From positions 1-64,000 of the forward strand of contig CAJUNN010000006.1 of assembly GCA_910587955.1 (NCBI GenBank): DNA of 64,000 nt. The letters run 5' to 3'. The notes beneath the pieces were generated by a model, which saw only the letters and a program-made list of their open reading frames with translations, was not told the origin of the DNA and made no database searches. The stretch's first letter is position 1, and the number at the start of each line of letters is the position of its first letter. Shown here piece after piece: positions 34,117 through 42,682 of the stretch. Source of the stretch: an uncultured Lachnospiraceae bacterium. GTDB lineage: Bacteria > Bacillota > Clostridia > Lachnospirales > Lachnospiraceae. Made by a program: the position numbers and the translations under genes.

Positions 34117-34949
34117 TTGAGATTAAAAACCTCACCAAAACCTTCGACAATTTCACTGCCGTTGACAATCTGAACCTGACCATCGAAACGGGAGAATTTT
34201 TCGGCCTTCTGGGACCAAACGGAGCCGGCAAGACTACTACCATCGGCATGCTTTCCACCCTTCTCCTGCCCTCCTGCGGGGAGATTCTCATAGATGGAGA
34301 ACCTCTCACCCGGAACCGCCAGGACATCAAACGGAAAGTCAGTGTTATCACCCAGGAATACTCCATGCGCCAGGATATGGATATGGATGAAATTATGGAA
34401 TACCAGGGCCGGCTCTACTTTCTGCCGGTCAAACAGATCCGTTCCCGTACCCGGGAATTGCTTGACTTTGCCGGCCTTACGGACCACCGCCGCAAGACGG
34501 TACGCAAGCTGTCCGGAGGCATGAAGCGCAAACTCATGGTCTGCCGGGCCCTGCTGACAGAGCCGGAAATTTTGCTGCTGGACGAACCCACCGCAGGCAT
34601 GGATGCCCTCTCCCGGCGCCAGATGTGGAATCTGCTGCGCCAGCTCAACGAACAGGGCCTCACCATTCTCCTGACCACCCATTACATCGAGGAAGCCCAG
34701 TCACTCTGCAGGCGGGTAGCTCTGATGAACAACGGGAAGCTGGAAAATGCGGACACACCGGCAGCCCTCATCAACGCTTTAGGCCCTTACGCTGTAGATG
34801 AAATGCACCCGGACGGCATCCAAAGCCATTATTTCCATCAGCGGACGGAGGCCATCTCCTATCTGTCCGCTTTGGAGGGACAATCCACCCTGCGGGACAC
34901 CACACTGGAGGACGTCTTTGTGGAATACGCGGGCAAACGCCTGTCCTAG
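34113..34949 (+). CDS. ABC-2 type transporter ATP-binding protein (DrrA/NodI-like)
   Basis: ATPase of an ABC-2 exporter, 278 aa. It has Walker A GPNGAGKTTT near residue 35, signature LSGGMKRK, Walker B ILLLDEPTAGMD and the switch histidine in TTHYIEEA. The C-terminal part resembles the DrrA regulatory tail. It is translationally coupled to cbiL upstream and followed by its permease after 52 bp. Exported substrate unknown; the coupling points to a cobamide-related or protective role. Confidence 0.88.
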   Translation: MIEIKNLTKTFDNFTAVDNLNLTIETGEFFGLLGPNGAGKTTTIGMLSTLLLPSCGEILIDGEPLTRNRQDIKRKVSVITQEYSMRQDMDMDEIMEYQGRLYFLPVKQIRSRTRELLDFAGLTDHRRKTVRKLSGGMKRKLMVCRALLTEPEILLLDEPTAGMDALSRRQMWNLLRQLNEQGLTILLTTHYIEEAQSLCRRVALMNNGKLENADTPAALINALGPYAVDEMHPDGIQSHYFHQRTEAISYLSALEGQSTLRDTTLEDVFVEYAGKRLS

Positions 34950-35001
34950 CGCGGCTTCCAGCCAGGGTTTCATGCAAAGCAGTTCTCACAAGGAGGTTAT
35001 T

Positions 35002-35733
35002 ATGGGAATCCGCACAATTTTATGGGAAAAATGGAGAGAATTTATCAGAGATTTCTCCCGCATTACAATGGCCGCCCTGGTGGCGCCGCTGATGTACCTG
35101 ATCGTTTTCGGCTGGGGAATCCGCACCACCATGAACGGACAGCCTTATCTGTATTTTCTGATCCCGGGTGTAGTATCCCTCACCACCATGAACGGCAGTT
35201 TTAATGCCATCGCACAAAACCTGAATGTGCAGAGGCTTTATGAGAAGGCCTTTGACCAGGTAATCATCTCGCCCACTCCTCTGTGGCAGTTTATCGCCGG
35301 GCAGATTCTGGCAGGGGCCCTGAGGGGACTCTACGCAGGCGGAATCATCCTCTTTCTGGTACTTCCGGTGGATACAGGATTGACCTTCAACCTGCTTTCC
35401 TTCCTGATTCTCTTTCTGAACGGAGCTGTCTTCTCTGCATTGGGAATTGTAGTCTCCTTCTTGGCCAGGAACCATGCGGATGTCCCCCGTTTTTCTAACT
35501 ACTTTATTATGCCTATGGCTTACCTCTGCAATACCTTTTTCACAACAGACCGGATCCCCCACGGATTCCGGGAAGTGATTGCAGCCCTTCCTCTGTCCCA
35601 GACCAGCCGGATGGTGCGCAGCATCTCTGCCGGAGAGCCTGCCAACCTAATGGGAATCCCTATTCTCCTGCTCTATCTGACAGCCCTCACCGGAATCGGA
35701 CTTTATTTCGTGTACAAAAAAAAGAATCTTTGA
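35002..35733 (+). CDS. ABC-2 type transporter permease
   Basis: Six-helix membrane subunit of the ABC-2 exporter, 243 aa, from the ATG with AGGAGG six bases upstream. Features: amphipathic N-terminal elbow helix (EKWREFIRDFSR), then the ABC-2 signature region near NYFIMPMAYLCNTFFTTDRIP. An open frame extends upstream but it overlaps the ATPase and lacks a start signal. Forms a transporter with the gene before it. Confidence 0.88.
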   Translation: MGIRTILWEKWREFIRDFSRITMAALVAPLMYLIVFGWGIRTTMNGQPYLYFLIPGVVSLTTMNGSFNAIAQNLNVQRLYEKAFDQVIISPTPLWQFIAGQILAGALRGLYAGGIILFLVLPVDTGLTFNLLSFLILFLNGAVFSALGIVVSFLARNHADVPRFSNYFIMPMAYLCNTFFTTDRIPHGFREVIAALPLSQTSRMVRSISAGEPANLMGIPILLLYLTALTGIGLYFVYKKKNL

Positions 35734-35743
35734 CAGATTCTTT
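35715..35743 (-). terminator. Second minus-strand terminator, overlapping the ABC-2 permease 3' end
   Basis: AAAGAATCT (35721-35729) and AGATTCTTT (35735-35743) form a 9-bp stem enclosing the permease stop codon. On the minus strand a long T-run follows, so it can stop transcripts from the small protein/cvfB side. Confidence 0.6.
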
Positions 35744-35761
35744 GGGCTTTCCTGAATTTAA

Positions 35762-35803
35762 AAAACGAGGCAACCGCTCCCTCAGGAACCATTACCTCGT
35801 TTT
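35762..35803. terminator. Bidirectional terminator between ABC-2 permease and small protein
   Basis: AAAACGAGG (35762-35770) pairs perfectly with CCTCGTTTT (35795-35803); T-runs on both strands suit convergent genes. An alternative pairing TTCCTGA/TCAGGAA overlaps it. Confidence 0.75.
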
Positions 35804-35805
35804 AC

Positions 35806-36039
35806 CTAACCATTGATCATGAATGAAACTAATTTGTCGATATCGTCTTTTTCGTACGCAATGATCTCAAGCTCCGGAATCTCACCGTTGGAGAAGATGT
35901 TCGCCATGGACACATACTGGGACAGTTTGGACTTCAGATTCAGTCTGTCACCTTCGCCTGTAACCAGCTCTACTCTTCCTTTGCAGCTGTCTACTACCTC
36001 AAAGAACTTCTCGATGTTTGAAATGTTTTGAACTTTCAT
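35806..36039 (-). CDS. Small conserved protein, unknown function ('polya polymerase'-named family)
   Basis: A 77-aa soluble alpha/beta protein beginning MKVQNISNIEKFFEVVDSC and ending DKLVSFMING. I recall very similar small proteins in Lachnospiraceae databases under the misleading name 'polya polymerase'; nothing in the sequence supports polymerase activity. Start chosen at the ATG with GGAG about 11 bases upstream; an ATG nine codons earlier has no RBS. It lies 96 bp downstream of the CvfB-like gene and may share its transcript. Confidence 0.7.
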   Translation of the reverse strand: MKVQNISNIEKFFEVVDSCKGRVELVTGEGDRLNLKSKLSQYVSMANIFSNGEIPELEIIAYEKDDIDKLVSFMING

Positions 36040-36135
36040 CTTTTCTTTCACTCCTTTCTTCCCCATCATTATAACCGCAATCCTCTGATTTGGGAAGAAC
36101 TTTTTTCCAACTTTCGCATTTTTGTTAGTTTTTTA

Positions 36136-36969
36136 TCATTTTCTGAGAATCCGTTTCTCGGTTATCTCTATTTTGCCTTCCTTCAGCAGCCTGCCCACCG
36201 CTCTTTTAAACGCATTTTTACTAAGGTGCAGCTCCCGCTCAATGATTTCCGGAGAGACCCTGTCATGAAAGGGAAGCACGCCGTCATACTCGTCCAGAAC
36301 CCGGAGAATATAAGCAGCATCCTCATCCATCTGCAGATAAGCCTTCTCGCGCAGGCTTAAGTTCAGCTTTCCGTCTTCTTTCACTTCCGTTATGCGGGCT
36401 TCTATGATATCCCCAATCTGCGCATTTCCAAAAAACTCCCGGCGGGGAATCAAGCCGCTGTAGCGGTCATCCACCGCCACAAAGGCCCCAAACTCCCGGC
36501 TGATCTGATAAATCCGCCCCGTTACCCGCTCATCTTTCCGGTACGGAGAATTCATTTCCAGATACTCATAGACATTCATGGTGGCACAAAGGCGTCCGCT
36601 TTTATCCACATAAAGCGCCGCAAGCACTTCCTCCCCCTCCCGGACACGCCGTGTCTGTTCCCGGAAGGGAAGCAGCAGATCCTTTTCCAGCCCCCAATCC
36701 AGAAAAGCTCCTATTTTCCCCACCTCTGCCACCCGCAGAAGGGCCGTACCGCCCAACTCTACCTTAGGCTCCCGCGTAGTGGAAATCAGCCGGTCCCTGG
36801 AATCCTTATACACAAAAACCGTAAGGCAGTCCCCCGCCTTGCTCCCTTCCGGCACCTGCTTTGCAGGAAGCAGAACCCGCTCCTGCGCATTCTCCTCTTC
36901 CGCCAGATATACGCCGAATTCTACTTTTTTCACAATCCGCAGCTGCTGCTTTTTCCCCAGTTCAATCAT
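36136..36969 (-). CDS. CvfB-family S1-domain RNA-binding protein
   Basis: 277 aa with three S1-like OB folds (about 5-60, 70-130 and 145-212) and a C-terminal winged-helix domain (about 225-277, LHLSKNAFKRAVGRLLKEGKI). This is the CvfB/YitL architecture: an RNA-binding protein that affects virulence and stress gene expression in staphylococci. Cytoplasmic; no operon partner of clear function. Start ATG has GGAG eight bases upstream. Confidence 0.88.
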   Translation of the reverse strand: MIELGKKQQLRIVKKVEFGVYLAEEENAQERVLLPAKQVPEGSKAGDCLTVFVYKDSRDRLISTTREPKVELGGTALLRVAEVGKIGAFLDWGLEKDLLLPFREQTRRVREGEEVLAALYVDKSGRLCATMNVYEYLEMNSPYRKDERVTGRIYQISREFGAFVAVDDRYSGLIPRREFFGNAQIGDIIEARITEVKEDGKLNLSLREKAYLQMDEDAAYILRVLDEYDGVLPFHDRVSPEIIERELHLSKNAFKRAVGRLLKEGKIEITEKRILRK

Positions 36970-37029
36970 ATCCGTTTCTCCTAACTAAAGTTCCGTATAT
37001 TTCTGGCACTCTCCGGAAATATGCTGTTT

Positions 37030-37731
37030 TTACACCAGTTCCACGACCGCGTAGGGACGTCCCAGATCATCACAGAGGGCCACGCAGTACCTTCCCTCTT
37101 CCTCTTCTACCACCGGATAAATCATATCACCCAGCACGGCAGATCTCTTATACTCAGCCCGCATCTGCCGGATGGGAAACTGCTCCGGGACATATTCCCG
37201 GGCCATCTGGATGTATTGTCCGTTGTTTACGTGGTGATTCGTATCTAAGTGATGCTGCTGCACGGCAAAAGGTTTTTTCGTTTCCCCCTCTTTGGGCATC
37301 GGCACTTTCCGGGAAGCATAATTCATATCCAGCTTTTCTTCCAACACATAAACCTTCTCGATCTCCTCCGGTACGCGTACCGGCCTTCCGGTGTCCGTGT
37401 CCAGAAAACTCCAGAGGGAATTGGCATACGCCAAAAGCTCTCCCTTGGAATCTTTCATAGTAAAATTCCGGTATCCGCAGAAGCCCTGAAAATAATAAGG
37501 CCAGGTAGAGATCCGGACCTCTTCACAGAGTGCCGGATAGCGCTCCACCACAATCTGCCAGGAAGAAAGCACCCAGATCCGGTGCTGCTCTTCCAGCACG
37601 CCCACTCCAACGTTCAGTTCCTCCGACTGAAACGTGCTGCAGTCTTGAAAATAGTTTATAATTCCATTCAGTGATAAAAGTTTGTCCCCGCCCACTTCGC
37701 TGTAGCGGATCCTGCTGTTGAATGAATACAT
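37030..37731 (-). CDS. Acyl-ACP thioesterase (FatA/FatB type)
   Basis: Releases free fatty acids from acyl-acyl carrier protein. 233 aa forming two hot-dog domains. The first (about 1-130) begins YSFNSRIRYSEVGGDKLLSL; the second carries LDTNHHVNNGQYIQMARE (about 160-178), whose Asn/His pattern matches the catalytic region of plant FatA/FatB. No fatty acid synthesis genes are adjacent. Physiological role in gut Firmicutes is uncertain (fatty acid turnover or cofactor precursor supply). Confidence 0.87.
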   Translation of the reverse strand: MYSFNSRIRYSEVGGDKLLSLNGIINYFQDCSTFQSEELNVGVGVLEEQHRIWVLSSWQIVVERYPALCEEVRISTWPYYFQGFCGYRNFTMKDSKGELLAYANSLWSFLDTDTGRPVRVPEEIEKVYVLEEKLDMNYASRKVPMPKEGETKKPFAVQQHHLDTNHHVNNGQYIQMAREYVPEQFPIRQMRAEYKRSAVLGDMIYPVVEEEEGRYCVALCDDLGRPYAVVELV

Positions 37732-37823
37732 TGTTTTTCACCTCTGAATGGTATTTTAACACAAATAAAAAAGAAATAAAATAAAAAAGGCCGCAAAAAT
37801 ATTCCCGTGTGGTAAAAATTACA

Positions 37824-37853
37824 AAACCCCGGCGGATCTCTCCACCGGGGTTT
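37824..37853 (-). terminator. Terminator of tRNA-Gln
   Basis: AAACCCCGG (37824-37832) pairs with CCGGGGTTT (37845-37853), directly 3' of the tRNA on the minus strand, followed by a T-rich tract. Confidence 0.85.
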
Positions 37854-37857
37854 CAAG

Positions 37858-37929
37858 CAGGGCTACAAGGATTCGAACCTTGAAATGACGGAGTCAGAGT
37901 CCGTTGCCTTACCGTTTGGCGATAGCCCT
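37858..37929 (-). tRNA. tRNA-Gln (anticodon CTG)
   Basis: A full cloverleaf is visible on the minus strand: acceptor AGGGCTA/TAGCCCT, D-arm GCC..GGC, anticodon stem ACGGA/TCCGT with loop CTCTGAC giving anticodon CTG (reads CAG), T-arm AAGG-TTCGAAT-CCTT. Discriminator is G and the 3' CCA is not encoded. It has its own promoter and terminator. No integration scar or mobile element lies beside it. Confidence 0.93.
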
Positions 37930-37948
37930 TTGTTTTTCAGCGAATATT

Positions 37949-37977
37949 AATATAACATATCTTTTCCAAAAAAGCAA
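37949..37977 (-). promoter_or_regulatory. Promoter of tRNA-Gln
   Basis: Minus strand TTGCTT (37972-37977), 17-bp spacer, TATATT (37949-37954), about 20 bp before the mature 5' end. Confidence 0.65.
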
Positions 37978-38065
37978 GTACTTTTTCTGATTTTATTTAT
38001 TATTTTATTTGGCATTTGTCGCCTTGTCAAAGTTCCCGCTGCATCATACCGCATCCCGCAGGCGC

Positions 38066-38094
38066 TTGACAAGCTTTCCGGCTTTTCTTATAAT
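38066..38094 (+). promoter_or_regulatory. Consensus promoter of the CorC/HlyC-type gene
   Basis: TTGACA (38066-38071), 17-bp spacer, TATAAT (38089-38094): perfect sigma-A elements, about 57 bp before the start codon. Confidence 0.8.
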
Positions 38095-38150
38095 GTGGAT
38101 AACACACAGATTTCTGCGGGTGTACCGCAGACCCCCAAAGAGGTATCTTC

Positions 38151-39449
38151 ATGCTCTTGCTGCAGCTTTTTCTCATCGCCCTGAACGCCGTTTTTGCCTG
38201 CGCGGAAATTGCCGTAATCTCCATCAACGAGCAGAAAATTGCAAAGCTGGCTTCCCAGGGCAACAAAAAAGCCCAGCGGCTTGCGGCTTTGACCAGCCGT
38301 CCCGCCAGGTTCCTGGCTACCATCCAGGTGGCAATTACCCTGTCCGGCTTTCTGGGCAGCGCTTTTGCGGCGGACAATTTTTCCGGCACCCTGGCCGACT
38401 GGCTCTTTGATCTCGGAATCCCCCTCTCACGCTCCACCTTGGCAACGGTTTCCCTGATCCTCATTACTTTAATTCTCTCTTATTTTACCCTGGTCTTTGG
38501 GGAACTGGTCCCCAAACGCCTGGCCATGAAAAAGGCAGAATCTCTGGCTCTCGCCATGTCCGGTCTTATCAGCGTCATTTCCACGCTCTTCGCTCCGGTC
38601 GTCTGGTTCCTTTCCCTCTCCACCAACACCATTCTCCGTCTGCTCCGTATCGATCCCAATGAAGAAGACGATCCTGTCAGTGAAGAAGAAATCCTCCTGA
38701 TGGTAGATGCGGGAAGCAAAAAAGGCGCCATCGATCAGGAAGAGCAGGAATTCATCCAGAACGTCTTTAAATTTGACGATATGACCGCAGAAGAAATCGC
38801 CATCCACCGAACAGAAGTCACCCTGCTCTGGATGGAGGAATCCATGGAGGAATGGAACCGGACCATCTATGAAAACCGCTTCTCTTTGTATCCGGTCTGC
38901 GAAGACTCTAAAGATCATATTATCGGCATCCTCCACACCAAGGATTATTTCCGGCTGGCCGACAAAAGCCGCGAACAAGTGCTTGCCTCTGCTGTACGGC
39001 CCGCCTACTTTGTTCCTGAAAATGTAAAGGCCGACATACTGTTCCGCAATATGAAAAAGGGCCGTCACTCTATGGCCGTGGTCCTGGACGAATACGGAGG
39101 CATGATAGGCATTGTCACACTGAAAGATTTGGTGGAACAGCTTGTAGGGGATTTGGAACCAGAAGAAGCGGATAAAAAGACACTTTCTCCTAAAATCATA
39201 CGGCTGGACTCCAATCTATGGAAGATCTGCGGAAACGTGGAGCTGGAATCCCTGGAGAAAGCCATAGGTGTCATGCTAAACCGCGAGATGTACGACACCT
39301 TCACAGGCCTGGTCTTCAACACCTTGGGACAGGTTCCCGACGACGGGCAGGAAATCGATCTGGAAGCTTCCGATCTGCTTATCCATGTGAGCCGGATTCA
39401 CAATCACCAAATAGAAGAAGCCACCATACAAAAACAAGAAGGAGCTTAA
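38151..39449 (+). CDS. CNNM/CorC (HlyC)-family membrane protein
   Basis: 432-aa protein of the DUF21-CBS-CorC class, linked to Mg2+ or other cation efflux. DUF21 membrane domain with three to four helices (about 1-170, with ALNAVFACAEIAVISI and GELVPKRLA), a CBS pair (about 200-320, with HTKDYFRL and MAVVLDEYGGMIGIVTL) and a C-terminal CorC_HlyC domain (about 335-425). RBS AGAGG before the ATG. Transcribed alone from a consensus promoter to a terminator at 39439. Older 'hemolysin' names for the family are misleading. Confidence 0.9.
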   Translation: MLLLQLFLIALNAVFACAEIAVISINEQKIAKLASQGNKKAQRLAALTSRPARFLATIQVAITLSGFLGSAFAADNFSGTLADWLFDLGIPLSRSTLATVSLILITLILSYFTLVFGELVPKRLAMKKAESLALAMSGLISVISTLFAPVVWFLSLSTNTILRLLRIDPNEEDDPVSEEEILLMVDAGSKKGAIDQEEQEFIQNVFKFDDMTAEEIAIHRTEVTLLWMEESMEEWNRTIYENRFSLYPVCEDSKDHIIGILHTKDYFRLADKSREQVLASAVRPAYFVPENVKADILFRNMKKGRHSMAVVLDEYGGMIGIVTLKDLVEQLVGDLEPEEADKKTLSPKIIRLDSNLWKICGNVELESLEKAIGVMLNREMYDTFTGLVFNTLGQVPDDGQEIDLEASDLLIHVSRIHNHQIEEATIQKQEGA

Positions 39450-39466
39450 ACTCCTTCCTGTTTTTT
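39439..39466. terminator. Terminator after the CorC-type gene
   Basis: AAGGAG (39439-39444) pairs with CTCCTT (39451-39456), loop containing the stop codon, then TTTTTT. The minus strand also shows a T-run, serving the convergent ridA. Confidence 0.75.
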
Positions 39467-39485
39467 CTTTTGTATTCTTCTTTCT

Positions 39486-39854
39486 TTATTTCACGGCAAC
39501 TGCCTCTACCTCGCACAGTACCCCTTTGGGAAGCTCTTTCACTGCTACGCAGCTTCTAGCCGGTTTGGAAACAAAATATTCCTCATACACTTGGTTAAAC
39601 GCTGCAAAGTCCGCCATATCCGCCAGGAAGCAAGTAGTTTTAATCACATTTTCATATCCAACCCCTGCGGCTTTCAGAATCTCTCCCACATTTTTACAGC
39701 TCTGGCGGGCCTGAGCTTCGATACCCTCCGGAATCTCACCGCTCTCCGGTACAATGGGGATCTGCCCGGAAGAAAACACAAATCCGTTTGCCTCATAACC
39801 CTGGGAATAGGGCCCAATCGCGGCAGGTGCTTTTGTTGTTGACAAGACTTTCAT
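39486..39854 (-). CDS. ridA: RidA-family enamine/imine deaminase
   Basis: Removes reactive 2-aminoacrylate-type enamines formed by PLP enzymes. 122 aa with the family pattern: TKAPAAIGPYSQG near the start, VFSSGQIP, the middle QARQSCKNVGEILKAAG and the C-terminal Arg in KPARSCVAVKELPKG followed by EVEAVA. Normal length. It stands between a terminator and PBP1A, 33 bp after the latter, possibly read through from it. Confidence 0.93.
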   Translation of the reverse strand: MKVLSTTKAPAAIGPYSQGYEANGFVFSSGQIPIVPESGEIPEGIEAQARQSCKNVGEILKAAGVGYENVIKTTCFLADMADFAAFNQVYEEYFVSKPARSCVAVKELPKGVLCEVEAVAVK

Positions 39855-39887
39855 AATCTCTGCTCCTCTTTTCCTTTTTTATTCTGT

Positions 39888-42482
39888 TTACCCTTCCGGC
39901 ACAGGTTCCTGAGGCGTTTCTTCGCCTCCCTCTCCCTCCGGCGGAACTCCAATTTCGCCCGGAACGCCGCCTTCTGTGGGCTGCATAATTCCCCCGATCA
40001 CGTTTCCGGGATGCAGCTCGCAGGATTTGACAATCAGCGGGGAACCGGATACGCTGTTATTTTCCGGCATCAAGGTAATAATCCGATCTTCTATACTGGT
40101 ACAGGCATCCGTAGCAAGCTGGCCGCTCTCAATGCAGACCGTTCCCACCCGATGGATATCGCAGTACTCTGTAGGAACCGTCCCGACTGCAAAGAATTCG
40201 CTCTTCACCAGTCCGTCACACAAGCCGGGAATGGGACGCTTTCCGGATCCTCCGCAGACCGTGCCGCTGGTAATAGTATCCGGCCTGGGAAAATCCTTAT
40301 TCTCCAACTCCTCATGAATCCTGGACATGACCTGTCTCCAGAGAGTTAAATGATAGGTGGTATTCGCCAGCTGATGGTTGTTGTCGAAGCCTCCCCATAC
40401 GCCGGCTGTATAATAAGGCGTAAAGCCCACAAACCAGATGTCCCGGTTATCCGAAGTGGTTCCTGTTTTCCCGGAAATTGCCATCCCCGGAAACCGGGCC
40501 CGTCCTCCGGTACCCTGATTGACTACATCCTTCATGGCACTGGTCAGCAGCCATGCCGTGCTGTCCTTCAGCACGGTCCTGGTTTTCGGCTGGGTATTGT
40601 CAATCAAAACATTCCCGTCGTGATCCAAAATCCTGGTATACAGCACCGGTTTCGTGTAGACACCGCCGTTGGCGATAGTAGCATAAGCTGCCGTCAGTTC
40701 CAGATTGGTCACGCCATTGGTGATACCTCCCAGGGCCATGGCCTGGGTATAGTCATTCAACCCGTTCACGGTCTCCTTCTGCATGGTGGTAATCCCCAGA
40801 TTCTCCAAATAGGTAATACCCAGGGCCGGGGTAATATCGGTCAGCGTCTTCACAGCCAAAATATTCATGGACTGTTCGATTCCCTTGCGGATGGAAGTCC
40901 AACCCTGATATGCTTCGCCGTTCCAGTTCCGCACCGGCCTTCCGTTCGCATAATTATAAGGAGCGTCAAACTGAGTGGTGGCAAGGGTCATACCCGCCGT
41001 ATCCAGAGCAGGCGCATAGGTAGACACTGGCTTAAAGGTAGATCCCGGCTGACGGGTCGTATCCACCGCCCGGTTCAGGGAAAGGCTCACGGTTTTCTCT
41101 CCCCGTCCCCCTACAATTCCCTTCACATACCCGGTTGCCTGATCCATAACTACCATAGAGGCCTGGGGCTGGGGAGTCATATCAATCCGCTCATAGACCG
41201 TATCCTCCGGTCCTACTACCGCAGCCTTATAAGTTTCAATATGGGCAAGGGCATCCTCTTCCGTGTCAAACAAAGCCTCGAAATTGGAGCGCTCGTTTTC
41301 TTTAAAATATTTCTCAAACATCTGGGTGCTGTGATTGATCTGCTCCCCGTCCGGCTTCACCACCGTAAGGGCATAGTCCAGTCCCACATAAACATTTTGA
41401 GGATAGTTCTCCTCGTTGGCCATCTCCTCATCCATGATCTTCTGAATCGCCGGATCCTGCGCCGTCTCAATGGTCAGGCCGCCGTTATAGACCAGATTGT
41501 AGACCTGCTGGGAGTTGTACCCTTTGATCTCCTGCAGATCATGAAGCACCTGTTCAATGGTTGCATCCACATAATAGGAATACACCTCGGCCACGCCCGT
41601 AATCTCATTGGTATTCTGAATCCGGGCATACACATCGTCCGCCATAGCCTCGTCATACTCGCTCTGGCTGATAAATTCCTGTTCCAGCATATAATTCAGT
41701 ACCGTCTCCCGCCGCTCCCGGTTCTCTTCCGGGTAGCTCACCGGGTTATTGCCTACGGGATTCTTGGCAATTCCGGCAATCACCGCCGCCTCCGAGATGG
41801 TAAGTTCACTGACATCCTTGTTGAAATAGCGGTTGGCCGCCGCCTGGATTCCCAGGCTGTTCTGTCCTAAGTTGATGGTGTTCAGATATGCCTCCAGGAT
41901 CTCATCCTTGGTCATAATCTCTTCCAGCTTTACCGCCAGATACTGCTCCTGAAGCTTTCTCTCGATTTTCTCCGCCGGCGTACTCTCACTCATAAAGTCG
42001 AACACATTATTCTTCAAAAGCTGCTGGGTAATGGTACTGGCTCCCTCCGTCTTCTTAAAGCCGCTGGCTATGGCACGGACGCCCGCACGGAGCATACCCT
42101 TTAAGTCAATTCCGTTGTGTTCATAAAAACGCTGGTCTTCAATAGCCACAAACGCCTGCTGCACATGCTCCGGAATCTGCTCAATATCTACCCAGATCCG
42201 GTTGGAACCTGCTGTAATCAGCTCGGCCGTCTTATTACCTTCTGCATCTTTGATGACGGATTTATATCCTCTCGGGATTACACTGGCACTGTCAATATCC
42301 GGCGCATTGTCCAGGACGCCCTTAACAACACCCAGCCCCGCACACAGCACCACCACGCCGGCGGCCAGCATACAAACGAGAAACGCTTTTATAAATAATA
42401 CACTTGCTTTTTTACTTACTTTTGCGGCTTTGGAGTTCACAGACTTCTGTTTCTTGGAAGTTCCACGTTTTCCATAATTCAT
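39888..42482 (-). CDS. Class A penicillin-binding protein (PBP1A type)
   Basis: Bifunctional peptidoglycan synthase, 864 aa. A basic N-terminus and membrane helix (about 30-52) are followed by the GT51 glycosyltransferase domain (about 75-255, catalytic Glu115 in EDQRFYEHNG) and the transpeptidase domain (about 430-730: STFK with Ser481, SMN 538-540, KTG 672-674). The C-terminus is a Gly/Glu/Pro-rich tail, common in Firmicute PBP1. An extended -10 promoter lies upstream. Intact and complete. Confidence 0.95.
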   Translation of the reverse strand: MNYGKRGTSKKQKSVNSKAAKVSKKASVLFIKAFLVCMLAAGVVVLCAGLGVVKGVLDNAPDIDSASVIPRGYKSVIKDAEGNKTAELITAGSNRIWVDIEQIPEHVQQAFVAIEDQRFYEHNGIDLKGMLRAGVRAIASGFKKTEGASTITQQLLKNNVFDFMSESTPAEKIERKLQEQYLAVKLEEIMTKDEILEAYLNTINLGQNSLGIQAAANRYFNKDVSELTISEAAVIAGIAKNPVGNNPVSYPEENRERRETVLNYMLEQEFISQSEYDEAMADDVYARIQNTNEITGVAEVYSYYVDATIEQVLHDLQEIKGYNSQQVYNLVYNGGLTIETAQDPAIQKIMDEEMANEENYPQNVYVGLDYALTVVKPDGEQINHSTQMFEKYFKENERSNFEALFDTEEDALAHIETYKAAVVGPEDTVYERIDMTPQPQASMVVMDQATGYVKGIVGGRGEKTVSLSLNRAVDTTRQPGSTFKPVSTYAPALDTAGMTLATTQFDAPYNYANGRPVRNWNGEAYQGWTSIRKGIEQSMNILAVKTLTDITPALGITYLENLGITTMQKETVNGLNDYTQAMALGGITNGVTNLELTAAYATIANGGVYTKPVLYTRILDHDGNVLIDNTQPKTRTVLKDSTAWLLTSAMKDVVNQGTGGRARFPGMAISGKTGTTSDNRDIWFVGFTPYYTAGVWGGFDNNHQLANTTYHLTLWRQVMSRIHEELENKDFPRPDTITSGTVCGGSGKRPIPGLCDGLVKSEFFAVGTVPTEYCDIHRVGTVCIESGQLATDACTSIEDRIITLMPENNSVSGSPLIVKSCELHPGNVIGGIMQPTEGGVPGEIGVPPEGEGGEETPQEPVPEG

Positions 42483-42508
42483 TTTACAGCCTCCTCTTAT
42501 ATCCCCTT

Positions 42509-42517
42509 ATTATAGCA
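42509..42517 (-). promoter_or_regulatory. Extended -10 promoter of PBP1A gene
   Basis: Minus strand reads TGC followed by TATAAT (42509-42514), about 27 bp before the PBP1A start; the -35 region is poor. Confidence 0.5.
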
Positions 42518-42562
42518 AAAAGTATCCCTCAAATAAAGGGTAAAATTAAAATTCACAATTTC

Positions 42563-42591
42563 TTGCGTTTTTCCTAAGCATTCTTTATAAT
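42563..42591 (+). promoter_or_regulatory. Promoter of the small protein-yigZ-cotH unit
   Basis: TTGCGT (42563-42568), 17-bp spacer, TATAAT (42586-42591), divergent from the PBP1A promoter. Confidence 0.6.
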
Positions 42592-42682
42592 GTTTTTAAT
42601 TCCTGCGACAGCTTTCGACACGCTTCTCAAACATTGTCCTGTATAATACTTTCAAAACCCAGCAAGTGAAAAGGAGAGTATG

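Noticed and set aside
37858..38150. tRNA-Gln as an integration site for a mobile element
   Set aside because: No integrase, direct repeat of the tRNA 3' end or foreign gene lies on either side.
40350..41870. 506-codon open frame on the plus strand opposite PBP1A
   Set aside because: It lies wholly antisense to an intact PBP1A gene, has no RBS and reads as low-complexity His/Arg/Ile-rich protein; it follows from codon bias of the real gene.
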